DNA of 64,000 nucleotides from Pseudomonadota bacterium (GCA_023386155.1 JAEWKH010000021.1:31583-95582), one strand, 5' to 3'; positions 43,933 through 53,921 are shown, counted from the first letter of the stretch. Program-made: numbers and translations. Notes: a model not told the origin generated them from the letters alone.

Positions 43933-44996
43933 TTCCGGTTTCTCTTTCTGGCCGATTTGTCTTGGCCTCAGCGCTGGCGACTGAATCTGGGATCTTTGAT
44001 CGCAGACGGACCTTCACTTCGCACCGAGGCTACGCGGAGAATTTACGAGGCTTTGGGACTGCAGCGTGGTGTTTCAGCGTCGTACTTGGAGTCTCTGTAA
44101 CTTGCTTCTTCTTGAATTTCGTCAGCATCGATCTTGTGCATGAGACATAAGTCTTGGAACCGAAAGATGGCGCGGTTCGGTTCTTAGTCGTGACAAGACT
44201 TATCTGCAGGACGCCTGTCACGTGTGGTGAGCCATCCCAGAGAAAACACTCGATCCCAGCTGTCGTTCAGTATTTTCGCTGGCGGCTCGCTTTGATCCCC
44301 GAGCTGATGACCCGATTCGCTGGCATTACCAACGCTGACCCATACTGAGTCGCCGGAGATCAGGGCCGCGCCACTTTTTTATTAGCGGTAGCGCGGCCCG
44401 CCGGCCCGTAGTTGCCCCCACGGGTAGTAGTGCTTGGAACCCATTTCCATGTAACCCAAGCAGCGATCTAGAGCTTAGAGAAATTACCTCCCAGATATAG
44501 CTATCCGGTGGTCTATAAGGCTTTGTCCGTTGTATAGATTGACACACGCTCAGCGACACCTCGAGCGGACGTTAGTCTACGCATTAAAACATTGGATTCT
44601 CAGTCTCCAGCTTTGGCTCTGCTCGTCCTATGACAGCGATATCGCCAACGCGCAATCTCCGATGGAGACACTTCATACATAATCGGTGAACTTACATGAT
44701 TAAGGACGCCGACGTGTTATGAAGCGTTCGCAACGGATGTGCGAACGTCTCTTTGTGAGTGGTCTCTGCTTGAGCTGTTGGTGGCGCACGTTGTCATCAC
44801 GAAGGGCCGGATCGAAATTCGCTACGCCTTCTCGACTGACACCGACAGCGAACGTTAGCCATCGCACCGGATTTGTAAAGACTGGCGCTGACAGCTTCAC
44901 TCGATCGTGGTCCGTAAGGATGACGGACTTGGATCTGTGGTTGGCCCCTGATCATATGTCGTTTATCAAACGATATTATCCCGAACGATGACGAAT
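43933..44996. other. Long intergenic region
   Basis: More than 1 kb with only short unconvincing frames (for example 44154-44348 and 44719-44991). It includes a 9-bp perfect inverted repeat at 44363-44399. The base composition is lower in G+C than in the neighbouring genes. It may contain eroded genes that I cannot recognise. Confidence 0.35.
44363..44399. repeat. 9-bp GC-rich inverted repeat
   Basis: GGGCCGCGC and GCGCGGCCC, separated by 19 bases that include a run of seven T. The role is unknown. Confidence 0.3.
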
Positions 44997-45911
44997 TTAA
45001 GCCTTCTCTATCTTTCCGATCGTAAATGTAATTCTATTCCGCTGCTCAAGCAGCGCAGCTACGAACTTCTTGGTCAGCTGCGCCTTCTGACTGTCTGGCC
45101 GGAAGAGCATGTAAGTCTGGAAGTTCACGCGCGGTAGGAAGGGCCGTACCGCCAGTCCCCGTTCAACGTAACCATGCACCGTGAGCGGGTTGACAAACCC
45201 AACGCCCGCCCCGGCCAGCGCAAGCGCGCAGATGGTGGTGGAGCTTGGCGTCTCAATGACATATTCAGGTTCTACGCCGTGCTCCCTGAGGACGGCGTCG
45301 ATTCGTGCCCTCGCCCGGTCGTCCGGTGCGAGGCCGATGAGACGTTGGTTTCCAAGGTCGCGCGGCCGGATCGCATCCATTCCAGAAAGAGGGTGCTCAG
45401 GATGCATGGCGCACACTGCTGGGAAGCTTCCAAAGCTCTGCGAGTCCACTCCCGAAAGGTCCACTTCGTCAGCCGCAAGGCCGAGATCAAACGAGCCTTC
45501 GACGATGGCGTGGCGCACGTTCACCGAAGACAGGACTTGGAGCGTGATCTTGGTTCTTGGGTTCTCGGCCTGGAATACCTGGATCGCTTTCGGCACGAGT
45601 TCGGCTCCAAGCGCAGATAGGCTGGCGATCCGGATGCTGCCCGATCCATAATCCCGGATCGTTGCCGCAGCCGCCCTCAACTGGTCCAGTCCACGGAAGC
45701 TCGCCTCCACCTCGTGGAAGAACAGCTTGCCCTCCGGGGTTGGAACCAGCCTACCGCGCACCCTATCGAACAGCGGGAACCCTACCGAAGCCTCAAGTTC
45801 CGCGATGCCGCGGCTCACCGCAGGCTGGGTGACCTGCATGAGCTCGGCCGCGCGGACGGTTGATCCCGTGGTCATCAATGTCCTGAATGCTTCCAGCTGA
45901 CGATAGTGCAT
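44997..45911 (-). CDS. LysR-family transcriptional regulator
   Basis: A 304-residue regulator. The winged helix-turn-helix occupies the first 60 residues (HYRQLEAFRTLMTTGSTVRA, MQVTQPAVSRGIAELEASVG), followed by a periplasmic-binding-like effector domain. It is divergent from the cystathionine-lyase/amino-acid transporter cluster with about 100 bp between starts, so it is the probable controller of that operon, perhaps sensing a sulfur amino acid. An inverted repeat in the shared promoter region may be its binding site. Confidence 0.92.
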   Translation of the reverse strand: MHYRQLEAFRTLMTTGSTVRAAELMQVTQPAVSRGIAELEASVGFPLFDRVRGRLVPTPEGKLFFHEVEASFRGLDQLRAAAATIRDYGSGSIRIASLSALGAELVPKAIQVFQAENPRTKITLQVLSSVNVRHAIVEGSFDLGLAADEVDLSGVDSQSFGSFPAVCAMHPEHPLSGMDAIRPRDLGNQRLIGLAPDDRARARIDAVLREHGVEPEYVIETPSSTTICALALAGAGVGFVNPLTVHGYVERGLAVRPFLPRVNFQTYMLFRPDSQKAQLTKKFVAALLEQRNRITFTIGKIEKA

Positions 45912-45933
45912 GTCCGCCCCCTATAAGTTTTGC

Positions 45934-45947
45934 GCATAGGATTATGC
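45934..45947. promoter_or_regulatory. Possible LysR operator
   Basis: GCATA, four bases, TATGC: a short perfect dyad in the 100-bp divergent promoter region, 23 bp upstream of the LysR start. LysR proteins bind dyads of this kind. Short dyads also occur by chance. Confidence 0.3.
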
Positions 45948-46012
45948 TTCCCAGTCAGTTGAATTTCTAGATGCATGCGGTTTGATCGTTCTGCGAAACA
46001 GGAAAGCGAGAA

Positions 46013-47179
46013 ATGCGCGATCTCACAAAGGCGGTTGTCAACCCAGCTGTCTCCACCGAAGGCTTCAACAGCCTCGCAGTGCCGACCTACCGTGCGTCGA
46101 CGATCGTATTCGATGACGCGCAGGCATATGCCTCCCGGGGGCAGAGGGGACTCGACGGCTATTCGTACGGCCTTCATGGAACGCCGACGGGACGTACGCT
46201 CGAGGCGAAGCTCACCGCGCTGGAAGGCGGCCTCAAGACTGTCCTACTCCCGTCCGGCCAGGCCGCCATCGCCGTGGTGATGCTCACGGTCCTGATGCCT
46301 GGCGATACAGTTCTCATCCCGGACAACGTCTATCCGCCGGTCACCAACTTCTGCCGATATTACCTCGAGCCGCGCGGCATCCGGCACCGCATCTACGACC
46401 CCATGGCGGGGGCGGCAGTCGCCGGCCTCATGGAGGAGACAACGAAGCTGGTTTGGGTAGAGTCGCCTGGATCGACGACGATGGAAGTCCAGGACCTGCC
46501 TGCAATCGCTGCGGTCGCACGCGAGCGCAATGTCTTGGTCGGATGCGACAATACATGGGCCACTCCGCTGCTCTTCAAGCCGCTGGCGCATGGCGCAGAC
46601 TTCTCCATGCATGCGCTGAGCAAGTACGCCGGTGGCCATTCGGATCTGTTGATGGGGTCGGTGACGGTGTCCGACCTCGATCTGCGCCGCCGTCTCCGTG
46701 ACACGATGCGGATGCTCGGCTTTGGTACGTCGCCAGACGACATTGCTCTGGCACTCCGGGGCATCGAGACCATGGGCGTCCGCCTCGCCCACGTCGGACG
46801 GATCTCTATGGACTTCGCCCAGAAGCTAGCCTCGATGAAAGGGGTTGGCGAGGTGCTTCACCCGGCGCTCGAGGGGTGCGCCGGCCACGAGGTGTGGCGG
46901 CGCGATTTCGCGGGGGCCTCTGGCCTGTTTAGCATCGCGCTGCCGGAATGCTCGGAAAGCCAGGTCGCTGAGGCGCTGGCGGCCCTGAAGACCTTCGTCA
47001 TTGGCTCCTCTTTCGGAGGGACGCGCAGCCTAGTGGCGCCGATGACCGTCAAGGATATCCGCACGATTCCCGGCAGCCAGCGCCCGGGGACGATCCTGCG
47101 CATCAGCATCGGCCTCGAGGATCCCGAGGACCTTTGGGCCGACCTGGAGGCGTTCTTCGGGATCGTCACGCGGAACTGA
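46013..47179 (+). CDS. metC: Cystathionine beta-lyase-type PLP enzyme
   Basis: A 388-residue Cys/Met-metabolism PLP enzyme. The PLP lysine is K204 in HALSKYAGGHSDLLMG. YSYGLHGTPTGRTLEAKL binds phosphate and substrate, and LPSGQAAIA and VGCDNTWATPLLFKP are also typical. Cystathionine beta-lyase splits cystathionine to homocysteine, pyruvate and ammonia, and some members act on cysteine or other thioether substrates. The adjacent amino-acid importer suggests uptake and cleavage of an external sulfur amino acid. The gene symbol follows the closest family, since the exact substrate is not proven. Confidence 0.85.
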   Translation: MRDLTKAVVNPAVSTEGFNSLAVPTYRASTIVFDDAQAYASRGQRGLDGYSYGLHGTPTGRTLEAKLTALEGGLKTVLLPSGQAAIAVVMLTVLMPGDTVLIPDNVYPPVTNFCRYYLEPRGIRHRIYDPMAGAAVAGLMEETTKLVWVESPGSTTMEVQDLPAIAAVARERNVLVGCDNTWATPLLFKPLAHGADFSMHALSKYAGGHSDLLMGSVTVSDLDLRRRLRDTMRMLGFGTSPDDIALALRGIETMGVRLAHVGRISMDFAQKLASMKGVGEVLHPALEGCAGHEVWRRDFAGASGLFSIALPECSESQVAEALAALKTFVIGSSFGGTRSLVAPMTVKDIRTIPGSQRPGTILRISIGLEDPEDLWADLEAFFGIVTRN

Positions 47180-47205
47180 ACTCAACAACAAGGGGAGGAA
47201 TAGAA

Positions 47206-48237
47206 ATGAGATCTACCGTCAAAATTTGGGGAGTCTGTGTCCTCGCACTTGCCGCGGGAGCCATTCAGGCGCTTCCCGCGTCTGCCCAGCAGACGCTGGC
47301 GGCGGTCAAAGCGCGCGGGCATGTCATCTGTGCGGCAAGCGCTGACAACGTCGGCTTCAGTGCCCCTGGTGGCGACGGGTCTTGGCGGGGCCTTGACGTG
47401 GAAACCTGCCGGGCGGTCGCCGTCTCGGTGTTCGGGGACAAGAACAAGGCTGAGTTTGTGCCCCTGACCGGGCAACAACGCATCCCGGCACTCCAGACAG
47501 GCGAGATCGATATCCTGCCCCGCACTCTCACGTGGACCCTGCGCCGGGACGCGAGCGGTCTTAATTTCACGACTCCGAATTACTATGAGTTCACGGGCTT
47601 CATGATGCGCAAGGATCTTGGCATTGAGCGTGTCGAAGACATGATCGGTGCATCAGTCTGCGTGCAGACAGGGTCGACGACCGAAGTCGTGGCGGCAGAT
47701 GTGTCAAGGCAGCGGAAGCTCAACCTGCAACTGGTAGTGTTCGACAATGTCTCCGCTTTGCGCCAAGCATTCTTCTCCGGCCGCTGCGACGCTCTTATCA
47801 CGGACTCTGCGTCTCTCGCGTCTGTTCGGGCAACCCAGGCAAGCAATCCGGCCGACTACATCATCTTCCCGGCGACGCCATACATGGACGCGCTCACGCC
47901 TGCGGTCCGGCATGGAGACGATCAGTGGCTCGACATCGTCAACTGGTCGTTTCAAGCGCTCATTGCGGCTGAGATGTTCGGCATCACACAGGCGAACGTC
48001 GACGAGATGCTGAAGTCCGAGGATCCGCGGATCAAACGGTTTCTTGGCGTCGAGCCGGGCAATGGCGGTGCTTTAGGCCTCTCTGAGGATTTCGCTTACC
48101 AAATCGTCAAGCAACTTGGGAACTATGCCGAGATGTTCGATCACAATGTCGGATCCGGGAGCCCGCTGAAGCTCAAGCGAGGCAAGAACGCTCTTTTTAG
48201 CGACGGCGGCCTCATGTTTCCGCTGGTGTTCCAGTAA
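47206..48237 (+). CDS. Amino-acid ABC transporter substrate-binding protein
   Basis: A 343-residue periplasmic solute-binding protein of the AapJ/BztA type (SBP family 3). A signal peptide (about residues 1-25, LALAAGAIQALPASAQQ) precedes the mature domain with RGHVICAASADNVGFS and VCVQTGSTTEVVAAD. GGGAG-type Shine-Dalgarno sequence before the ATG at 47206 selects the start; the frame continues upstream into metC. General amino-acid binding proteins of this group accept several L-amino acids. It is followed by two permeases and an ATPase. Confidence 0.92.
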   Translation: MRSTVKIWGVCVLALAAGAIQALPASAQQTLAAVKARGHVICAASADNVGFSAPGGDGSWRGLDVETCRAVAVSVFGDKNKAEFVPLTGQQRIPALQTGEIDILPRTLTWTLRRDASGLNFTTPNYYEFTGFMMRKDLGIERVEDMIGASVCVQTGSTTEVVAADVSRQRKLNLQLVVFDNVSALRQAFFSGRCDALITDSASLASVRATQASNPADYIIFPATPYMDALTPAVRHGDDQWLDIVNWSFQALIAAEMFGITQANVDEMLKSEDPRIKRFLGVEPGNGGALGLSEDFAYQIVKQLGNYAEMFDHNVGSGSPLKLKRGKNALFSDGGLMFPLVFQ

Positions 48238-48257
48238 GCGATCGCGGAGTAGCTCTC

Positions 48258-49397
48258 ATGTTTGCCAGACTCTGGTACAGCGAGCGGCTTCGGATATGGT
48301 CGAGCCAGCTGCTTCTCTTGATGCTGGTGCTCGGGGCAGCTACCTGGATCTGGTCGAGCACGACCGCCAATCTGTCAAAGCGCGGCATTCGCTTCGGGAT
48401 GGACTTCCTGTTCGCTCAGGCAAACATTCCAATCTCCGAGAGCATCGTCTCATACTCTCCGACCGACACCTTCCTTTGGGCGTATTGGGTTGGGATGACG
48501 AACACGCTGTTCATCTCGGCCCTCGCGGTCGTGTTGTCGACGTTGCTCGGTGTGCTGGTCGCGCTCGCGCGGCGGTCAGACCATCTCTTGCTCTCGGGGA
48601 TCACAGGTGGGTTCGTCACCTTGGTTCGCAACATCCCCCTCATAGTCCATTTGCTATTCTGGTACGCTCTCGCGACCACCGCGCTTCCCGCCCCGAGGAA
48701 CGCGTGGAGCCCGGTTGAAGGCGTATATTTCTCGCTCAGAGGAATCTACGTTCCGCGGATCGAACTCGGCCCGTACGGCGGCTGGTTCCTGCTGGCAGGC
48801 GTTGCGCTCGTGCCGCTCTCTTGGCTAGCCGCCCGGCTGGCCATGGGGATCGGTCCTGTTCGAACTTGGGCGCTTGCGCTTGGTCTCTACGCGACGGCTA
48901 TATCGGCCCTTTGGCTGGCGCTCGGGATTGATCCCGCGTTAGGGTTTCCGGCGCTCAGGGGCCTCAACTTCACGGGAGGGGCAAGGCTCTCGGCAGAGTT
49001 TATATCCTTAATGGTCGGATTGGTCCTGTACACATCCGTCTTCATCGGCGAGATCATCCGTGGTGGGATCGACGCCGTGCCGAAGGGGCAGTGGGAGGCC
49101 GGCAGAGCGCTGGCTCTTAGCGAACGCCAGACGCTCTCGAGGATAATCGCGCCGCAGGCCCTGCGCGTGATAATTCCGCCCCTCACGTCCCAATACCTTT
49201 CTACGGTGAAGAACTCGACGCTCGCGATTGCAGTGGGCTTTCCCGAGCTCAGTCTCGTCATGAATACGGTCATTAACCAGACGGGGCAGGCGATTGAGAG
49301 CGTGCTAATCCTGCTCGCGGCGTTCCTAACCGTCAGCCTGTCCGTGTCCCTGTCCATGAACTGCTATAACCGCCGCTTGGCCTTGGTAACCCGATGA
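48258..49397 (+). CDS. Amino-acid ABC transporter permease, AapQ type
   Basis: A 379-residue inner-membrane permease of the HisM/AapQ group. An N-terminal membrane segment (about 18-35) precedes the conserved core (TNTLFISALAVVLSTLLG and following). The EAA loop EAGRALALSERQTLSRIIAP (about 300) contacts the ATPase. The long insertion between the first core helices is characteristic of AapQ/BztB. Its stop overlaps the next permease gene by 4 bp. Confidence 0.92.
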   Translation: MFARLWYSERLRIWSSQLLLLMLVLGAATWIWSSTTANLSKRGIRFGMDFLFAQANIPISESIVSYSPTDTFLWAYWVGMTNTLFISALAVVLSTLLGVLVALARRSDHLLLSGITGGFVTLVRNIPLIVHLLFWYALATTALPAPRNAWSPVEGVYFSLRGIYVPRIELGPYGGWFLLAGVALVPLSWLAARLAMGIGPVRTWALALGLYATAISALWLALGIDPALGFPALRGLNFTGGARLSAEFISLMVGLVLYTSVFIGEIIRGGIDAVPKGQWEAGRALALSERQTLSRIIAPQALRVIIPPLTSQYLSTVKNSTLAIAVGFPELSLVMNTVINQTGQAIESVLILLAAFLTVSLSVSLSMNCYNRRLALVTR

Positions 49398-50479
49398 CGA
49401 CTATGCTTGCTACCGGCGTCGTAGATGTCTGCCTACCCCCACCCAAGCTGCGCCCGCCGCTGTACAAGGTCTTCTTCGGCGACTTGGCGAGCGCAACCAT
49501 AACCGTCGGGGTCTTCGCCCTCTTCGCCGCGATCCTGCCGGCGCTCGATTGGGCGGTATTTGACGCCATCTGGGAAACATCGAACCCCTCCGAATGTCGC
49601 ACAGGCGGTGCCTGCTGGGCATTCATCGCCGACAAAATCCGATTCATCTTATTCGGCATCTATCCGCCGCCAGAGCAGTGGCGCCCGGCTTTGGCCGTCG
49701 TGATCATCCTCGCCATGATCTTGGTTTCCCTCCCGCCCCGATTCTGGGGACGTGGTCTGGCGGCCGCATGGGCGTTCGCCGTTTTCGTAGTCCTCATCCT
49801 CATGTGGGGCGGCGTATTCGGTTTGACCTTCGTGTCGACGCAGAGCTGGGGCGGGCTGCCCGTCACCCTCCTTCTGTCGGTCCTGTCTCTTGGTCTTGGC
49901 TTTCCGCTTGCGGTCCTGCTAGCGCTCGGTCGCCGTTCGTCCGCCCCTGTCGCGCGCGTGCTGTCGGTTCTCACCGTGGAAGTCGTGCGCGGATTGCCGC
50001 TTGTGGGGCTTCTGTTTGTCGCTGGGATCCTGCTGCCGCTGCTACTCCCAGAAACCTGGACTATCGACAAGCTGGGCAGGACGCTTGCGGCACTTACGAT
50101 CTTCGCCGCCGCCTACCTCGCGGAGGTGATCCGGGGCGGTCTGCAGGGCGTGCCGCACGGTCAGTTTGAGGCCGCCCGCGCACTCGGAATCCCGCACTGG
50201 AAATCGATCTGGTACATCGTGCTTCCTCAGGCCATTCAGAAGGTGATTCCGCCGCTCACGAACACTGCGATCATTATGGTCAAGAACACCAGCTTGGTCC
50301 TGATCGTCGGCGTCTTCGACATGTTGAGCGCCAGCCGAGCGGCTGCCGCCGACGCTCGCTGGCCGGCTCCGCACACCGAAAGCTATATCTTTGTGGCAAT
50401 GATCTATTTTGCGATGTGCTTCGGGATCTCGCTCTATACCCGGTGGCTTGAAAACAACGTTCAGGAGAGAAACCGATGA
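49394..50479 (+). CDS. Amino-acid ABC transporter permease, AapM type
   Basis: A 361-residue inner-membrane permease, partner of AapQ. It has hydrophobic segments from about residue 35 on, and a permease core after SWGGLPVTLLLSVLSLGLG. The EAA loop is EAARALGIPHWKSIWYIVLP. Both permeases carry the EAA motif needed to dock one ATPase each. Start and stop overlap the neighbours by 4 bp. Confidence 0.92.
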   Translation: MTTMLATGVVDVCLPPPKLRPPLYKVFFGDLASATITVGVFALFAAILPALDWAVFDAIWETSNPSECRTGGACWAFIADKIRFILFGIYPPPEQWRPALAVVIILAMILVSLPPRFWGRGLAAAWAFAVFVVLILMWGGVFGLTFVSTQSWGGLPVTLLLSVLSLGLGFPLAVLLALGRRSSAPVARVLSVLTVEVVRGLPLVGLLFVAGILLPLLLPETWTIDKLGRTLAALTIFAAAYLAEVIRGGLQGVPHGQFEAARALGIPHWKSIWYIVLPQAIQKVIPPLTNTAIIMVKNTSLVLIVGVFDMLSASRAAAADARWPAPHTESYIFVAMIYFAMCFGISLYTRWLENNVQERNR

Positions 50480-51228
50480 TGGCGCAGGACGGCATGATAC
50501 CCGCAATCGAGATCAAGGGCATCAACAAGTGGTACGGGAGCTACCACGTACTGAAAGGAATCGACCTTCAGGTGGAACACGGCCAGAGGATCGTCATCTG
50601 CGGTCCCTCCGGATCGGGAAAGTCGACCCTCATCCGCTGCTTGAACAGACTGGAGGCCCACCAGACTGGAACGATCGCCATCAACGGCGTTGACCTCAAC
50701 GACAGCCTGAAGAACATCGACGCGGTTCGGCGCGACGTCGGCATGGTGTTCCAGAACTTCAACCTGTTTCCGCATCTAACTGTGCTGGAGAACTGCGTCC
50801 TACCCCAGCGGCTTGCACGGAACACGCCCGCCGGCAAGGCGAAGGGCATCGCAATGCGTTTCCTGGAACGTGTTCGCATCCCCGAGCAGGCGAGCAAATA
50901 CCCGGGACAACTCTCTGGAGGGCAACAGCAGCGCGTGGCGATTGCCCGCGCGCTCTGTATGAGCCCGAAGATCATGCTGTTCGACGAGCCGACCTCAGCG
51001 CTCGATCCCGAGATGGTGAAAGAGGTGCTCGACACCATGGTGGGCCTCGCCGACGAGGGCATGACCATGCTCTGCGTCACCCACGAAATGGGCTTCGCCC
51101 GTCAGGTGGCCGACCGGGTGATTTTCATGGATTACGGGCAGATCGTGGAAATGAACTCGCCGGACGAGTTCTTCAAGAATCCGCAGCACGAGCGCACCAA
51201 GCTCTTTCTCTCCCAGATCCTGAACTGA
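50476..51228 (+). CDS. Amino-acid ABC transporter ATPase, AapP type
   Basis: A 250-residue ABC ATPase with Walker A GPSGSGKST (about 40), the Q-loop FQNFNLFPHLTVLEN, signature LSGGQQQRVAIARAL, Walker B IMLFDEPTSALDPE and H-loop CVTHEMGF. It belongs to the polar amino-acid uptake group. It powers the two permeases encoded just upstream. The start at 50476 overlaps the AapM stop. The internal ATG at 50494 is an alternative. Confidence 0.95.
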   Translation: MMAQDGMIPAIEIKGINKWYGSYHVLKGIDLQVEHGQRIVICGPSGSGKSTLIRCLNRLEAHQTGTIAINGVDLNDSLKNIDAVRRDVGMVFQNFNLFPHLTVLENCVLPQRLARNTPAGKAKGIAMRFLERVRIPEQASKYPGQLSGGQQQRVAIARALCMSPKIMLFDEPTSALDPEMVKEVLDTMVGLADEGMTMLCVTHEMGFARQVADRVIFMDYGQIVEMNSPDEFFKNPQHERTKLFLSQILN

Positions 51229-51440
51229 AACGGCTTCCTCATGCCGCCGATCAAAGTACTCAAGGACTCCGTTTAATTGCAGTGACGTGCGTGGCTCGAA
51301 TTATTATGCGACGACGACGCTCTCAGGATGCTCAAGCTCGAAGGACTTCATTACGAGCCTAAATCATGCAACCTGTGCCGCATCTCACTTATCGCGAATT
51401 GGATCACATAGCGTGGGTGCTAACGCGGTGACGATCTCGA

Positions 51441-52019
51441 TCACCGCTCGCCCGCCTTGATCCACTTGTCGACCTCCGGCGGCTCGTAGGAGCGGACCGC
51501 CGCGATGAGGGCGGACGGCTCCTCCTCGACGATCAGCATCGCCCGGTGGATCGGCTTCACGAAACCGCGCTCGACCACGTCGTCCAAGAAATCGGTCAGC
51601 TTGTCGTAGAACCCGCCGGCATTCAGGAGCGCGCAGGGCTTGCGATGATAGCCGAGCTGGGCCCAGGTCCAGACCTCGAACAGTTCCTCGAAGGTGCCTA
51701 AGCCCCCGGGCAGGGCGATGAAGCCATCTGAGAGCTCCGCCATCAGGGCCTTGCGCTCGTGCATGGAGCCCACCACCCGCAGATCACTTAAAGAGCGATG
51801 GGCGATCTCCTTGTCCACCAGCGCCTGGGGCATCACGCCGATCACATGGCCGCCCTTTTCGAGGGCCGCATCGGCGACCGCGCCCATGAGACCCACCGAG
51901 GCGCCGCCGTAGACCAGTTCGATGCCTTGAGCGGCCATGGTCTCGCCGAGGGCGCGCGCCGTCTCGACATAGATGGGGTCCTGGCCGTCGCTGGAGCCGC
52001 AGAAGACGCACAGGCGCAT
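51441..52019 (-). CDS. LOG-family cytokinin riboside phosphoribohydrolase
   Basis: A 192-residue Rossmann-type LOG protein. CVFCGSSDG at the start, YGGASVGLMGAVADAA, and the catalytic PGGLGTFEELFEVWTWAQLG motif (about residue 100) with SDGFIALPGG are all present. LOG enzymes release the base from nucleoside 5'-monophosphates, including cytokinin ribotides. In soil and plant-associated bacteria this makes active cytokinin, while in others it probably recycles nucleotides. AAGGA 8 bp before the ATG at 52019 selects the start. Confidence 0.9.
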   Translation of the reverse strand: MRLCVFCGSSDGQDPIYVETARALGETMAAQGIELVYGGASVGLMGAVADAALEKGGHVIGVMPQALVDKEIAHRSLSDLRVVGSMHERKALMAELSDGFIALPGGLGTFEELFEVWTWAQLGYHRKPCALLNAGGFYDKLTDFLDDVVERGFVKPIHRAMLIVEEEPSALIAAVRSYEPPEVDKWIKAGER

Positions 52020-52790
52020 GGGATTGTCCTTCATGATGCGCATAAAGTAGGTAGCCGCCAAATGGAGCCACATTCGATGGCCAAAAGCCTGCCTACCGTC
52101 ATTCGACCGACACGCGGATTACGCTATAAGGCGCTACTTTGAACTTAGCAGAACGGCCCGTAAGGATCCTGCCCTGGCGGCTCTACCGGATCCAGATTTC
52201 ATCAGCTGATGCTATGGGCGAAAACGACAAAGCGTAGGCATTGTAGCTAATGAGGTTCGCCCTCGATAGTCATCGAGCTCATGCCCGTTACGGAGAACGG
52301 GACGAACATGTCTATCTCGGGAAGAGACCCGTTCAGTTCTACCCCCTGTTTCAGTCCTCCGCGTCTCGCGTCCCTCTCGTTTCGTGTCTGCTACCCGACT
52401 TGGTTCCGGCGTTGAATGTGGGTGAATGAACGTGTTTAACATAACCTCATACCCTACACAGATCACTTTTGGGACATGCTAAAGATTAATGTGACTAGAT
52501 GGTGAGATATGAAAGGAAGTAGGGCGCAAGGTCTGCCTATGCTCTGGCATAGGAGAGTGTCGACTTTCAGTCGATAGCCGATCGCCTTCCGATATTGAAA
52601 GGTGATTGTCGGCACAAGGAAGCGCAGGTGCGACAACGTTCGCTTGTCCTTAAATGGAGTTCGGACAACCTCCTGCAAAGGCAAGTACGTCCTATGAGCG
52701 GAGGCCTTCCCCGCGTTCCGAGATCGCCAGGAATGAGGCTGAGATTGGCATGAGGGATGCCATCCAAAATGCTGACGGGAGGGGTGGCAG
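52020..52790. other. Intergenic region
   Basis: About 770 bp between divergent LOG and hydrolase genes. Short frames here (for example 52212-52466 minus, 52463-52957 minus) have low-order compositions. No repeat, tRNA or transposase remnant was recognised. Confidence 0.35.
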
Positions 52791-53921
52791 GTGGGTCTTG
52801 ATGAAGGAAGGACAAGCCTTATCGGCGGAGGTTGGCCGGACCTCTTTCGCTGGGGTATGATCGCTGCACTCATGGTAGCACTCGCCGCATGTGTCACACG
52901 GCCCGGACCCGAAGTCCTGAGGCCTTCAGATGCCATGGGCAATGGCAGGATGGTCACGATCTTTGTTGCGACACTTCGAACGCCAGACCTGCGATTAGCA
53001 ACGGCTTTCGATACCGGTCAATCGCAGACGCTTCGCTTTGCCCGGTACGTGATCTCCATCCCACCAGTGCACCGAACCGATGCTATCGAGTGGCCGAGTG
53101 ACCCACCTAACCCCGCCACTGATTTCGTTACAATTGAGGCAGCGCGCCTCTCGGAGGCTGAGTTTCGCACCAGCATCAAGGGGGCGGGAGGCAATCGACG
53201 ATCCATCCGGCTTTTCGTTCATGGATATAACAACAGCTTTCAAGAAGCAGTTTACCGGCTCGCGCAGATCACCGCGGATGCTCACGATCAACGGGTCGCG
53301 GTGGTTTTTGCCTGGCCGTCCAAGGCGAATGCGCTTAGCTACAACGCCGACAGAGCAGCGGCAGCGGCGTCAACGGAGGGCCTCGCAAGGACAATTGAGA
53401 TTCTGGCTGAGCGACCACGAACGCAGATTGTATTGGTGGCACATAGCATGGGAGGATGGCTTACGATGGAGACGCTGGCAAAAATGAGCCGAGAGCATCG
53501 TCATGCTAAGTTCCAGCAATTTTCGAATGTCATATTGGCTGCTCCGGATATCGACGTTGCCGAGATGGTCCGTCAGCTTGGGGTCATCGGTCGGCTTCCT
53601 CGCCCACTCACGCTGCTGGTGTCGCGTGATGATACCGCTTTGATGCTCTCTCGCATTATCAGCGGCGGCCGGCGTGTCGGCGCCGATGATGTGCATGATC
53701 CATGGGTTCAGGCTGCGGCCAGGCAATTTGGCGCTCGGGTTGTGGATATCTCGGAATTGACAACGGCTGACGGCCTCGGGCACGCGCGCTTCGCCGCGAT
53801 GGTAGCACTCTACTCAAAATTTCATAGTCAAATCGAAGACCCGCTGAAGAGGCACTATGCTGGGACCGGCGTGTTCGTGTTCAGAACCGCAACGTCGACG
53901 TTAGAGCCTGCCGACCGCTGA
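52791..53921 (+). CDS. Lipoprotein-like alpha/beta hydrolase (DUF900 type)
   Basis: A 376-residue protein with a hydrophobic N-terminus and a lipobox-like MVALAAC (about residues 28-34), so it is probably an outer-membrane or periplasmic lipoprotein. The hydrolase domain has RLFVHGYNNSFQEAVYRLAQ, VFAWPSKAN and the nucleophile in LVAHSMGGWLTMETL, as in DUF900 proteins, a group of uncharacterised esterase-like enzymes. The GTG start at 52791 follows a GGGAGGGG about 9 bp upstream. The ATG at 52857 would remove the basic residues before the signal segment. Confidence 0.75.
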   Translation: MGLDEGRTSLIGGGWPDLFRWGMIAALMVALAACVTRPGPEVLRPSDAMGNGRMVTIFVATLRTPDLRLATAFDTGQSQTLRFARYVISIPPVHRTDAIEWPSDPPNPATDFVTIEAARLSEAEFRTSIKGAGGNRRSIRLFVHGYNNSFQEAVYRLAQITADAHDQRVAVVFAWPSKANALSYNADRAAAAASTEGLARTIEILAERPRTQIVLVAHSMGGWLTMETLAKMSREHRHAKFQQFSNVILAAPDIDVAEMVRQLGVIGRLPRPLTLLVSRDDTALMLSRIISGGRRVGADDVHDPWVQAAARQFGARVVDISELTTADGLGHARFAAMVALYSKFHSQIEDPLKRHYAGTGVFVFRTATSTLEPADR

